Source of the DNA: Candidatus Aminicenantota bacterium
GTDB taxonomy: Bacteria > Acidobacteriota > Aminicenantia > JAMOAD01
Length of the DNA stretch: 41,287 nt
Assembly (NCBI GenBank): GCA_027067555.1
Contig: JAMOVU010000080.1
Location: forward strand, 1 to 41,287
Direction of reading: 5' to 3'
Below are positions 10,021-16,554 of this stretch, one piece after another. The notes under the pieces are model-generated. The model saw only the letters and a program-made list of their open reading frames with translations, was not told the origin of the DNA and did not search any database. Position numbers and translations under genes: made by a program. Position 1 is the stretch's first letter. Each line of letters begins with the position of its first letter.

Positions 10021-10575
10021 AAATACCTCTAAATATTAATTTTAGCACTGCATCTTTTTCATGACAAGGGATCCTCATTCATCAAAATCGCACCCTAAAC
10101 ATCGAATTGAAAAAGCCACATAAGACCCACAACGACAATAAGCTTCCGAGCTTTTTCTGTCTTTTTGTCCTGTCTTAAAAACAAATCCATAATCATTTAC
10201 AACCAAAACCTCATTAAATCAAATGATTTTTTTCTGTTCATTAACAAGTCATCTTCAATTTGTTGTAGATACTACCAGAACAAAGTGGGAACCTGCCTTG
10301 GCATGCGAGGGTTTTACACAGTTTTCGGAATGTGTCAAGTATTGCAAGGAGTGATCACGATAAGCAACAATTTATATAACTCTGACTATTACGAATGCTT
10401 TTAATTTTGAACTATGAATCCATTATTAATACACAGTTTGTTACCATAAAAATGACAATAATCACTTGCTACGAACTTCTTTAGAAAGTTGTAAATCTTC
10501 ACAAAAAATAAATAGGTCCACTTAATAGCTATTACAACCATTACAAAACACTCATAATTTTATATCTTATTTAAC
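10021..10575. other. Intergenic, no supported gene
   Basis: 555 bp between the first cassette and the sulfatase gene. The ORF track offers a plus-strand 79-aa ORF (10165-10404) with no RBS, no recognisable domain and Cys/Asn/Ser-rich composition; I do not support it. On the minus strand a TTGACA-N16-TAAAAC promoter-like pair lies near 10310-10340, followed by a GC-richer patch (GCATGCCAAGGCAGG), so a small transcript is possible but not demonstrated. Confidence 0.5.
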
Positions 10576-11019
10576 TTAAAGAAATCTTACAAACTTCAAA
10601 TTTCCTTTTTTATTTTTTTTCATAATGCAATTATTTCTCCAATCCTTTTTCTTATAGCATGCTGAAACAATCCTGAGAATACTTCCCGCCTCTCCATCAC
10701 CTTTTATTATCTTGCCCCTTATATTAAATACATCTCTGAAATTTCTTATCTCATCTTTTGTCATTCCTGGGGTTACTACAAAAATTTTATTCTCTTTATC
10801 TTTTAGTGAATATAAATATTTACCTGAAGGGCACGAGCCGCATATGTTTAAATTATAGATAAATACTACCTCCTTTGCCTCTTTAAACTCACGAGCTACA
10901 GAATAACTTATGTTGCCTATTTTAAAGCAATTTCTATTCATATATAAAAACGCCGAGCACATAATAATTATAAATAAGCCCCCTAACAATAAAAAATTAC
11001 TCACTCTATTCTTACTCAT
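10576..11019 (-). CDS. Thioredoxin-fold-like membrane-anchored CxxC protein (cassette 1)
   Basis: The ORF track starts at 11070, but the Met at codon 18 (MSKNRVSNFLLLGG) gives a normal N-terminal anchor and only an 8-bp overlap with the upstream propeller gene, so I prefer 11019. The product is about 147 aa. It has one N-terminal membrane segment (FLLLGGLFIIIMCSAFLYM) and then VVFIYNLNICGSCPSGKYL, in which CGSC sits after a beta strand as in thioredoxin-like redox domains, followed by IFVVTPGM. The rest of the fold is weakly recognisable. It is the third gene of a peptide-propeller-CxxC cassette whose peptide has six Cys, so a role in peptide disulfides is plausible but unproven. The equivalent gene in cassette 2 is 13010-13516. 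Confidence 0.6.
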   Translation of the reverse strand: MSKNRVSNFLLLGGLFIIIMCSAFLYMNRNCFKIGNISYSVAREFKEAKEVVFIYNLNICGSCPSGKYLYSLKDKENKIFVVTPGMTKDEIRNFRDVFNIRGKIIKGDGEAGSILRIVSACYKKKDWRNNCIMKKNKKGNLKFVRFL

Positions 11020-12064
11020 CCTTAATATACACTTTATAAACATTATTTTCCAATTTCTCCCCTCTAACATTCTCTCCTGTTGATTGTCCTAACAGATAGA
11101 ACACTAAATTCTTTCCCTCTTTTTCAATAACAAAATCATACCACCTCATATATTTAAAAAATTTATTGTTATAATAATGATTTAGAATATTACCTCTTTT
11201 ATCTATCTCAAGTATCTCAAGACGAGGCATACCTAAAAGAACAAATATCCTTTCTTTGTAAACCTTCGCTGATTTTATTAGATGTGCCGGCCACAAGAAT
11301 CCAGGTTTTTTTGGAGCTTTTTTATCCCATTCTTTGAATCTATCAAGAAGAGGATATTTTATTTTGCCTTTAGAAATCAAATTAAGATTATAATCAAATT
11401 CATAAAGACCATTCCAATTTTCAGGTATATAATAAATTTTATCTTTAACAAGAACAACATTACTCCCAAATCTTAACACCCTGATTTTACTTTTATCTAA
11501 ATCATTATCACAATAATACCGCAATATCTTACCTGTCATATCCATCTTTATGATTATCGGATATCTGCCTTTATATATATCTACAAACGCACAATATATA
11601 TTATCTTTATAAAAAGTAAATTTTTTAAAGTGAACAAAACTCTTTATTCTTTTAACGAATTTAATATTATCATCAAAAACATCAAAAGCAGAGTAATGTT
11701 TAAGGAACATCCTTTTCTTATAAAATTCAATCCATAAAGGAAAATGAAAATCACCCGGACCTTTTCCAATACTTTTATACATTCTTAAAAAGCCCCCGCT
11801 CTTATCAAAAATAACAATTTTATGTCCCATGTGATCAATAATATAAAATTTATTATTGTACAATGCAATGCAAATAGGGTATTTCATAAAAGCTTCTGGT
11901 CTTTCCCTATCGAGTTTGAATTTCTTATCCACTTTCAAATATTTCCACTCTTTTTTAGATTCATAGCTTTTTTGAAGCTTAAGTTTAAATTCAAACAGTT
12001 TATCATAAGCAAATAATCTATTGATAAAAAAAAATAAAAACAGTATCAATACTGTTTTTTTCAT
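11012..12064 (-). CDS. Secreted 6-bladed beta-propeller protein (cassette 1)
   Basis: 350 aa with a signal peptide (KKTVLILFLFFFINRLFA). The body is repetitive beta structure of the 6-bladed beta-propeller/NHL type. The diagnostic stretch is FYIIDHMGHKIVIFDKSGGFLRMYKSIGKGPGDFHFP, where GKGPGDF matches the G-x-G-P-G-E/D-F turn of this family. No lipobox is seen. The RBS AGGAGG lies 26 nt after an intercistronic hairpin that follows the peptide gene. In Bacteroidota, related propellers often sit beside small exported NVEALA-type peptides; the layout here is similar. Probable role: extracytoplasmic binding or handling of the peptide (inference). Confidence 0.75.
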   Translation of the reverse strand: MKKTVLILFLFFFINRLFAYDKLFEFKLKLQKSYESKKEWKYLKVDKKFKLDRERPEAFMKYPICIALYNNKFYIIDHMGHKIVIFDKSGGFLRMYKSIGKGPGDFHFPLWIEFYKKRMFLKHYSAFDVFDDNIKFVKRIKSFVHFKKFTFYKDNIYCAFVDIYKGRYPIIIKMDMTGKILRYYCDNDLDKSKIRVLRFGSNVVLVKDKIYYIPENWNGLYEFDYNLNLISKGKIKYPLLDRFKEWDKKAPKKPGFLWPAHLIKSAKVYKERIFVLLGMPRLEILEIDKRGNILNHYYNNKFFKYMRWYDFVIEKEGKNLVFYLLGQSTGENVRGEKLENNVYKVYIKDE

Positions 12065-12086
12065 ATCTTTCCTCCTATATTTGAAA

Positions 12087-12112
12087 GAGCCGTAGCTGTA
12101 TAGCTACGGCTC
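12087..12112 (-). terminator. Intercistronic hairpin between peptide 1 and propeller 1
   Basis: Perfect 11-bp stem GAGCCGTAGCT / AGCTACGGCTC with a 4-nt loop, followed on the minus strand by TTTC only. It probably acts as a leaky terminator or RNA-stabilising hairpin that lets the peptide be made in excess over the propeller. Cassette 2 has a hairpin of the same stem length in the same place but with a different sequence. Confidence 0.65.
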
Positions 12113-12134
12113 ACTTCATTTTACATTATTAATC

Positions 12135-12377
12135 TTAGTTTGCTGCAGGACAAGAAATTATAGGTCCGGACTTACAATAGATATCACAACTATCCGATGT
12201 TCCAGGTTCTCCGCATGAAGCCGCTCCTCTACATGATGTCAAAGAACTACATCCTAAATCACCACTACCTGCATTCATCATCGCCTTAACTTTAATAGTC
12301 ATTGTAACAATTGCTATTATCCCTAATAATATAATTAAAGCTATTGCTATTTTTTTCTTACCTCTTTTCTTTAACAT
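12135..12377 (-). CDS. Small exported Cys-rich peptide precursor (cassette 1)
   Basis: 80 aa. The basic start MLKKRGKKK is followed by a hydrophobic segment (IAIALIILLGIIAIVTMTI) and then KVKAMMNAGSGD, a probable export signal. The tail has six Cys (GCSSLTSCRGAASCGEPGTS, then DSCDIYC and ISC), enough for three disulfides. The N-terminus is homologous to the 69-aa peptide of cassette 2 (MLKKxGKKxI), while the tails differ completely. Architecture recalls NVEALA-type small exported peptides of Bacteroidota, but the NVEALA motif itself is absent. It has a very strong RBS, AAGGAGGTAAGG, 4-5 nt before ATG. A leader element complementary to that RBS and start codon lies at 12433-12448. Function unknown: possibly a signal, a toxin or a modified peptide. 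Confidence 0.65.
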   Translation of the reverse strand: MLKKRGKKKIAIALIILLGIIAIVTMTIKVKAMMNAGSGDLGCSSLTSCRGAASCGEPGTSDSCDIYCKSGPIISCPAAN

Positions 12378-12432
12378 AACCTTACCTCCTTTTTTAAAAC
12401 TTTTTTTGATTAGATAAGCTTTTCAGCTTCAC

Positions 12433-12448
12433 AGGAGGTAGGGTCATG
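12433..12448 (-). promoter_or_regulatory. Anti-Shine-Dalgarno leader element, cassette 1
   Basis: On the minus strand this reads CATGACCCTACCTCCT. It can pair with AGGAGGTAAGGTTATG, the RBS plus start codon of peptide 1 at 12390-12375: 14 Watson-Crick pairs, one G-U and one mismatch over 16 positions, with a 42-nt loop. It begins 6 nt after the stop codon of the leader ORF. Confidence 0.5.
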
Positions 12449-12508
12449 GTGGTTTTAATCTGTTATTGCAAAACTTTTCATATATGCATTTTCTATAGGG
12501 AAATATGA
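12446..12508 (+). CDS. Alternative antisense 20-codon micro-ORF, cassette 1 leader
   Basis: On the plus strand AGGAGGT is followed at ideal spacing (7 nt after AGGAGG) by ATG and a 20-aa ORF (MVVLICYCKTFHICIFYREI). Cassette 2 has an equally long ORF with the same RBS at 14971-15033. No plus-strand promoter was seen, so this may only be the mirror image of the anti-Shine-Dalgarno element on the minus strand. It is listed because both copies keep the RBS, start, length and stop. Confidence 0.2.
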   Translation: MVVLICYCKTFHICIFYREI

Positions 12509-12652
12509 GTATGTGTGTGTGTGTGACAAAGCACTCAACCACAAGCCGGATATGTCTTGTCCTAAAATAAGATTCAAAGCCATTAAGTCTTTGTGAGAGT
12601 TGTCCTCTATTAAAATATCCTTTGCTCCACTTTTTCTTTCAAAGCTTATCAT
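12455..12652 (-). CDS. Possible leader ORF upstream of peptide 1
   Basis: 65 codons. The ATG lies about 24 nt downstream of the -10 box, preceded by GGCGGGAAAGAG. The ends match the corresponding ORF of cassette 2: MISFERKSGxKxIL at the start and AYMKxFAITD at the stop. The middle is unrelated and contains a CA/TG microsatellite translated as HTHT. The two ORFs differ by exactly 20 codons, so frame is kept. No protein family is recognised. It could be a regulatory leader peptide whose translation affects the anti-RBS element 6 nt downstream, or it could be untranslated conserved leader DNA. Confidence 0.35.
   Translation of the reverse strand: MISFERKSGAKDILIEDNSHKDLMALNLILGQDISGLWLSALSHTHTYSYFPIENAYMKSFAITD
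12512..12525. repeat. (TG)7 microsatellite in cassette 1 leader
   Basis: Seven uninterrupted TG units lie inside the leader ORF. The matching position in cassette 2 carries a longer tract, so the tract differs in length between the two copies. Confidence 0.9.
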
Positions 12653-12675
12653 ACTCTTTCCCGCCTTAATGTTTC

Positions 12676-12704
12676 AATATATGAAACCATAGCAGGTTTG
12701 TCAA
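12676..12704 (-). promoter_or_regulatory. Sigma-70-type promoter of cassette 1
   Basis: On the minus strand TTGACA (12704-12699), a 17-bp spacer and TATATT (12681-12676). The surrounding sequence, from TTTCAAAAAAGC upstream to the leader ORF start, is almost identical in cassette 2. Confidence 0.8.
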
Positions 12705-13009
12705 GCTTTTTTGAAATTTTAAATTCTTAAAAATATCAGCACAGATTTCTATAAAAACTACCGTTTCGATAACCGCTTTTATTGTGAAAGGTTTCAGTAA
12801 AAAAATAAATTTGGAATAACTAAATATATGATAAATTTTTTACAATAATAAAATCTCATTAAAAACTAAGCTACTCTTAACCTTCAAGACTCAAACAGCT
12901 TAAAGCTGTGTCCCGTCCTAAAAAAACTGTTCAGCCGTTCGGCTCTTCTGTGGATTTTACTTATCTGCTATGGCGGATCTCCTCACCACAGGAGAATCTC
13001 CGCTATCGC
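12705..13009. other. Intergenic between cassettes; terminator-like hairpins
   Basis: About 300 bp without a gene. Downstream of the cassette 2 CxxC gene there are two hairpins: 12973-13003 (GCGGA...CTCCT / AGGAG...TCCGC) and 12933-12944 (AGCCG-TT-CGGCT) with an A7 run at 12920-12926 that reads as T7 on the minus strand. The second could be the cassette 2 terminator. A perfect 15-bp palindrome ACAGCTTAAAGCTGT lies nearby at about 12894-12908. Confidence 0.4.
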
Positions 13010-13516
13010 TTATTTTCTACAGTTATCATCACAAGCCTTTAATATATTATAAGCTTTGTAGTAAAATGATAACAAAAATTTCTTCAAATATTCTTTTTCA
13101 GCGGGAACTCCGGGAAGGATAAAATATACTATTCCTCTTTCGTCAACTCCGTAAATCGTAGGAGAGTAAATAGGTAAAAATTTACGGTATTTCTTTGACA
13201 TTGGCTCAAGTTCAAACTTTGCTCCGGTGATTTCTCTCAGTTCCTTCTCATTTCCAAGTTCTCTTTCTGAAACTATTCCTCTTACTACAAAATAATCGGG
13301 TAGCTCATTTAAAACATCTATTACACGCAAACAATCATGACAATTCCTCTTTGAAAAAAACATGTAGATGTAAAAGACAGGATTATTCGATTCCTTACGT
13401 TTTACAGTTTTTTTTACCGGAAAGTGTTGAAGTATCGGCTCTCTGCTATTTTTGTAAATAATACTTGAAAGAAATAAAATCCCTACAAGTAAAGTTCCTA
13501 TTATATAGTTTTTCAT
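13010..13516 (-). CDS. Thioredoxin-fold-like membrane-anchored CxxC protein (cassette 2)
   Basis: 168 aa. It has an N-terminal membrane anchor (NYIIGTLLVGILFLSSIIY), then FYIYMFFSKRNCHDCLRVID, with a CHDC motif at a strand-helix junction as in thioredoxin-like proteins. IYSPTIYGVDERGIVYFILPG follows, with a Pro-containing loop before a strand that resembles the cis-Pro region. The C-terminus adds a CDDNC pair. It starts 3 bp after the propeller stop. It corresponds in position, size and anchor-plus-CxxC layout to 10576-11019, although overall identity is low. Redox action on exported substrates is inferred. Confidence 0.65.
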   Translation of the reverse strand: MKNYIIGTLLVGILFLSSIIYKNSREPILQHFPVKKTVKRKESNNPVFYIYMFFSKRNCHDCLRVIDVLNELPDYFVVRGIVSERELGNEKELREITGAKFELEPMSKKYRKFLPIYSPTIYGVDERGIVYFILPGVPAEKEYLKKFLLSFYYKAYNILKACDDNCRK

Positions 13517-13519
13517 TTT

Positions 13520-14620
13520 TTACTTACCCTCATCAATCATTTTAAATTTGAGAATCTTAAATTTCAGATCATCAAACTTATAGGTTTCAGATTGTAAAAC
13601 ATATAAAATTTTCTCCTTACGTTTATAATAAAAAAGAGGATTCCTATCGCTTCTTACCAAAATAGTTTCACTAATTAATGCACCCCTCTTATCATATACA
13701 TGCAAGTAATATGCTTTATTATCTTTTCGTTTATTAAAAAAAGAAAAAATCACCCCTATTTTATTTTTCTCCACAAAAAATATTCGGTTAACATAGGATT
13801 TTTGATACAAATAATCAGCAGCTTCTTTTAGTTTTCTCATTCTTATTAATTTTTTCAATTTCGTCGAAAACACAGGTTTAATGAACTTACTGCTTCTCCC
13901 TTTAATAATAGAAATATTGTTTTTATTTATTACTACCAATCTTAAATTAACGACAGGACATTGGACAAAACTTCCGTCAAAATAATCTCCCAAAATGGCA
14001 GGAGAAATTTTGATAAGGTCATTTACTAAAAATTTGGAATATTCTTTGTCTGTTTTTGATTCGTAAAGGAACCTGGAAGGAAGTAAAAAATTAAATTTTT
14101 GTTTACTTAAATCGTACAATGCGAGGGAATAATAAACTCTTTTATTGTCTTTAATCTTATACATTACACCTGAAATAACTAAATTATTATCATCTATAAT
14201 CTTCATATCGGAAACAAAAAAAGGTAATGACGAGTTTTTTACAAAATGAATACTTCCTTTTTCTTTAACAAAATGCAATAATTTTCTCCTTCTAAAATCA
14301 TAAACAATAATTTCATTTTTCCTTCCTGTTATTAGAGAAGGTGAAACAAATTCACCCGGCCCTAAACCTTTCCTTCCAAACTTTTTAAGAAAATTTCCTT
14401 TTTTATTATAAATTTTTATATCTAACGCACCTTTATCAATTAGAAAAATATCCTCCACTCTATCAACAAATAATGCGGTAGGTTTTAAAATAAAATTATT
14501 ATTATGTTTAAGATAAAACATTTCTATTTTTTTTATATTAAAACTATGTAAATTAACTACAAAAATTTGTAGGGATAAAACAAATATCATAAATATAAAT
14601 TTATAAGTTTTCCACATCAT
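13520..14620 (-). CDS. Secreted 6-bladed beta-propeller protein (cassette 2)
   Basis: 366 aa with an N-terminal signal segment (YKFIFMIFVLSLQIFVVNLHS). The propeller is marked by IFLIDKGALDIKIYNKKGNF, then FGRKGLGPGEFVSP, the family GxGPGEF turn, and further repeated strands (IIVYDFRRRKLLHF, LHVYDKRGALI). It parallels 11012-12064. It follows the cassette 2 peptide gene after an 11-bp hairpin and has its own RBS (AAGGAG). No enzymatic residues are recognised; a binding role is likely. Confidence 0.75.
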   Translation of the reverse strand: MMWKTYKFIFMIFVLSLQIFVVNLHSFNIKKIEMFYLKHNNNFILKPTALFVDRVEDIFLIDKGALDIKIYNKKGNFLKKFGRKGLGPGEFVSPSLITGRKNEIIVYDFRRRKLLHFVKEKGSIHFVKNSSLPFFVSDMKIIDDNNLVISGVMYKIKDNKRVYYSLALYDLSKQKFNFLLPSRFLYESKTDKEYSKFLVNDLIKISPAILGDYFDGSFVQCPVVNLRLVVINKNNISIIKGRSSKFIKPVFSTKLKKLIRMRKLKEAADYLYQKSYVNRIFFVEKNKIGVIFSFFNKRKDNKAYYLHVYDKRGALISETILVRSDRNPLFYYKRKEKILYVLQSETYKFDDLKFKILKFKMIDEGK

Positions 14621-14648
14621 TTTTTCTCCTTGTTAATTAATTAAAGAT

Positions 14649-14675
14649 GGCAAGGAGCTTTAACAGCTCCTTGCC
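14649..14675 (-). terminator. Intercistronic hairpin between peptide 2 and propeller 2
   Basis: Perfect 11-bp stem GGCAAGGAGCT / AGCTCCTTGCC with a 5-nt loop, 14 nt after the peptide stop. On the minus strand it is followed by ATCTTTAATT, a poor U-tract, so partial termination or mRNA end protection is more likely than full termination. Confidence 0.65.
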
Positions 14676-14688
14676 TTAACAGCTATTT

Positions 14689-14898
14689 CTATGGAGTTAC
14701 AATTATACAATCAATTTTCCAATCAGTTGCACAATCATATCTATTTTCACCAAAGATATATACTAATGCACCATCCCATCCGTTATCATCTGCCCATACA
14801 GGGGTTTGTATAAAATTCGCAACAGAAAAGAAAACACCCATTGCCATTAAAACTATCATTAACCCCACAATAATTTTTTTACCTATTTTTTTCAACAT
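14689..14898 (-). CDS. Small exported peptide precursor (cassette 2)
   Basis: 69 aa. The basic start MLKKIGKKI is followed by a hydrophobic stretch (IVGLMIVLMAMGVFFSVANF) and TPVWA-DDNG, a plausible signal peptidase I site. The mature part would be about 34 aa, acidic and aromatic, with two Cys (YDCATDWKIDC). The N-terminus matches the cassette 1 peptide; the mature parts do not. RBS is AGGAGGTAAG, 5-6 nt before ATG. The leader element at 14958-14973 is complementary to the first 8 bases of this RBS. Confidence 0.65.
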   Translation of the reverse strand: MLKKIGKKIIVGLMIVLMAMGVFFSVANFIQTPVWADDNGWDGALVYIFGENRYDCATDWKIDCIIVTP

Positions 14899-14957
14899 TT
14901 TCTTACCTCCTATCTTAATTTTTTTCTTTTTTTGATTAAATAAATTCCCCGCTTCAC

Positions 14958-14973
14958 AGGAGGTAGGGTCATG
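14958..14973 (-). promoter_or_regulatory. Anti-Shine-Dalgarno leader element, cassette 2
   Basis: Sequence identical to the cassette 1 element (CATGACCCTACCTCCT on the minus strand). Here it pairs without a break only with AGGAGGTA of the peptide 2 RBS (8 bp), because the bases next to the start codon differ. It begins 6 nt after the leader ORF stop. Confidence 0.45.
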
Positions 14974-15033
14974 GTGGCTTTAATCTGTTATTGCAAAATC
15001 TTTCATATATGCACTTTTTCTGGAGAAATGTGA
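14971..15033 (+). CDS. Alternative antisense 20-codon micro-ORF, cassette 2 leader
   Basis: Plus-strand AGGAGGT, 7-nt spacing, ATG and a 20-aa ORF (MVALICYCKIFHICTFSGEM) that aligns with the cassette 1 version at 13 of 20 residues. No promoter is visible on this strand. Confidence 0.2.
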   Translation: MVALICYCKIFHICTFSGEM

Positions 15034-15237
15034 GAATTGTGTGTGCGTGTGTGTGTGTGTGTGTGTGAAATAGTCGAAGGTTGAAAGTAGAAAGTCGAAA
15101 GAAGCCATTAAGCTTAAAGCTTCAAAGCTTTTCAGACAGCTCTTTCGGCTTAAAGCTATCAAAGCAATTAAGCTTTTACGAGATTTAATCTGTCCTAAAA
15201 TACCCTTTTCGCCACTTTTTCTTTCAAAGCTTATCAT
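14980..15237 (-). CDS. Possible leader ORF upstream of peptide 2
   Basis: 85 codons starting MISFERKSGEKGIL and ending SAYMKDFAITD, matching both ends of the 65-codon ORF in cassette 1. The middle is low-complexity: AGCTT-rich and AAAGT-rich DNA followed by a long CA/TG tract read as HTHTHT. It has the same placement behind the promoter and before the anti-RBS element. No known family. Evidence for translation is only the conserved start, frame and stop. Confidence 0.35.
   Translation of the reverse strand: MISFERKSGEKGILGQIKSRKSLIALIALSRKSCLKSFEALSLMASFDFLLSTFDYFTHTHTHTHTQFSHFSRKSAYMKDFAITD
15038..15067. repeat. (TG)4CG(TG)10 microsatellite in cassette 2 leader
   Basis: A 30-bp dinucleotide tract inside the leader ORF. 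It is longer than the (TG)7 tract of cassette 1 and interrupted once by CG. Confidence 0.9.
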
Positions 15238-15260
15238 ACTCTTTCCCGCCTTAATGTTTC

Positions 15261-15289
15261 AATATATGAAATAATAGCAGGTTTGTCAA
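15261..15289 (-). promoter_or_regulatory. Sigma-70-type promoter of cassette 2
   Basis: On the minus strand TTGACA (15289-15284), a 17-bp spacer and TATATT (15266-15261), embedded in a block almost identical to the cassette 1 promoter. Confidence 0.8.
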
Positions 15290-15356
15290 GCTTTTTTGAA
15301 ATTTTATATTTTCACCATCTTTATATTATTCAAATCATATCATAGCTGTTCGTCTT

Positions 15357-15378
15357 GAAAAGGCAATTCATGAATTGC
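15357..15378 (-). terminator. Putative terminator after dprA
   Basis: A perfect 16-bp palindrome GCAATTCATGAATTGC is followed on the minus strand by CTTTTC, about 125 bp beyond the dprA stop. A second small hairpin (GGTAG-CCA-CTACC) lies just upstream. Confidence 0.4.
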
Positions 15379-15501
15379 TTCCACGGTAGCCACTACCGCA
15401 CATTGCTAAAATCAGTTCAGAAGTTTACCCCCTCCCGAGTGTCTTGCCTTGAATGCTCAATGGTTTTTAATCCATCACTTATTCGAGTTTTTAGGTTTTC
15501 T

Positions 15502-16554
15502 TCAGTTGCTTTTTTGATAATTTTTCCCGGAAAATTCTATAATCAAATTCTTAAACGTCAGTTGCAAGAGAATGTTAAATAGCTCTCCAAAACCAAGCTC
15601 TGCTTTTTCAATTAGTTCATCAATACTTATCATTCTGTCTCCTGGAATCAAATCAAGAACTTTCCTCTCTTTTTCAGAAAGTATAATTTCCTCTTCCACA
15701 AATTTCACTTTTCCCTTATAGTATGGTAATTCAAGTATATCATCAGGGGATAAAATTAAGTTTGCTCCGTTTTTTATCAAAGTGTTAGTACCTAAAGAAT
15801 TTTCTGAATCAATGTTGCCCGGAATAGCCCCCACATCCCTGCCTTCTTCAAGAGCAAGCATAGCAGTTATTAAAGAACCACTTCTCTCCTTAGCCTCAAT
15901 TACAAGAGTAAACATGGATAACCCTGCAATAATTCTATTCCTGATAGGAAAATTTGAAGGGTGAGTCACTGTAAGAGGAGAAAATTCTGATATTACACAT
16001 CCATTCTCAATTATCTCTCTAAAAAGTTTCTTATTCCTTGCAGGATAAACCTTTGTCAAGCTACTGCCCAAAACAGCAACAGTCTTTCCATATGATAAAG
16101 CTCCTTTATGTGCATAAGTATCTATCCCGTTTGCCATGCCACTTACTATTACAAGACCTTTTTTTGAAAGATAGTTGGAAAAAAAAGTAGCTTGTTTAAT
16201 CCCATAAGAAGTGGGCTTCCTTGTCCCAACTATGCTAATTAACGGTTTTCTTAAAACCGACATATCCCCTTTATAAAACAAAACAAGAGGAGGAGCATAG
16301 ATATTTTTTAAATTTTCAGGATAATTATCATCTGTGATATAAATAGTTTTTACTGAGTTATCTTCAAGAAGTTTTTTTAATTTACTATATTCTTCTTTTG
16401 CAAAAGTCTTTATTCTTTGTTCTTTTAAAGGATTTTCTATCTCAAAATCTTCTTTTCCTTTTAATACATTTATTTTTACTTTTTCCAAAAGTTTCAAATC
16501 TTTTGGAAAAATTGTTTGAACAAATAAAAGTTTCTCTTTTAATGAAAAATTCAA
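15502..16554 (-). CDS. dprA: DNA-processing protein DprA
   Basis: 350 aa cytoplasmic protein that binds single-stranded DNA and loads RecA during natural transformation. The Rossmann-like DprA core is clear: VGTRKPTSYG, VIVSGMANGIDTYAHKGAL, VAVLGSSLTKVYPARN, FPIRNRIIAGLS, IEAKERSGSLITAMLALEEG, GAIPGNI and GTNTLIKNGA. A winged-helix-like C-terminus (LIPGDRMISIDELIEKAELG) follows. Length is normal for the family. The start overlaps the Usp gene stop by 4 bp (ATGA), making it the last gene of the motA-motB-FHA-Usp-dprA operon. Confidence 0.93.
   Translation of the reverse strand: MNFSLKEKLLFVQTIFPKDLKLLEKVKINVLKGKEDFEIENPLKEQRIKTFAKEEYSKLKKLLEDNSVKTIYITDDNYPENLKNIYAPPLVLFYKGDMSVLRKPLISIVGTRKPTSYGIKQATFFSNYLSKKGLVIVSGMANGIDTYAHKGALSYGKTVAVLGSSLTKVYPARNKKLFREIIENGCVISEFSPLTVTHPSNFPIRNRIIAGLSMFTLVIEAKERSGSLITAMLALEEGRDVGAIPGNIDSENSLGTNTLIKNGANLILSPDDILELPYYKGKVKFVEEEIILSEKERKVLDLIPGDRMISIDELIEKAELGFGELFNILLQLTFKNLIIEFSGKNYQKSN

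Noticed and set aside
10165-10404. 79-aa plus-strand ORF between cassette 1 and the sulfatase gene
   Set aside because: No RBS, no recognisable domain, and composition expected from random AT-rich sequence.
12665-15266. ATTGAAAC, identical to the crRNA handle, next to the cassette promoters
   Set aside because: The rest of the repeat does not match, and the two occurrences are copies of one duplicated block; an 8-mer match is expected by chance in AT-rich DNA of this size.
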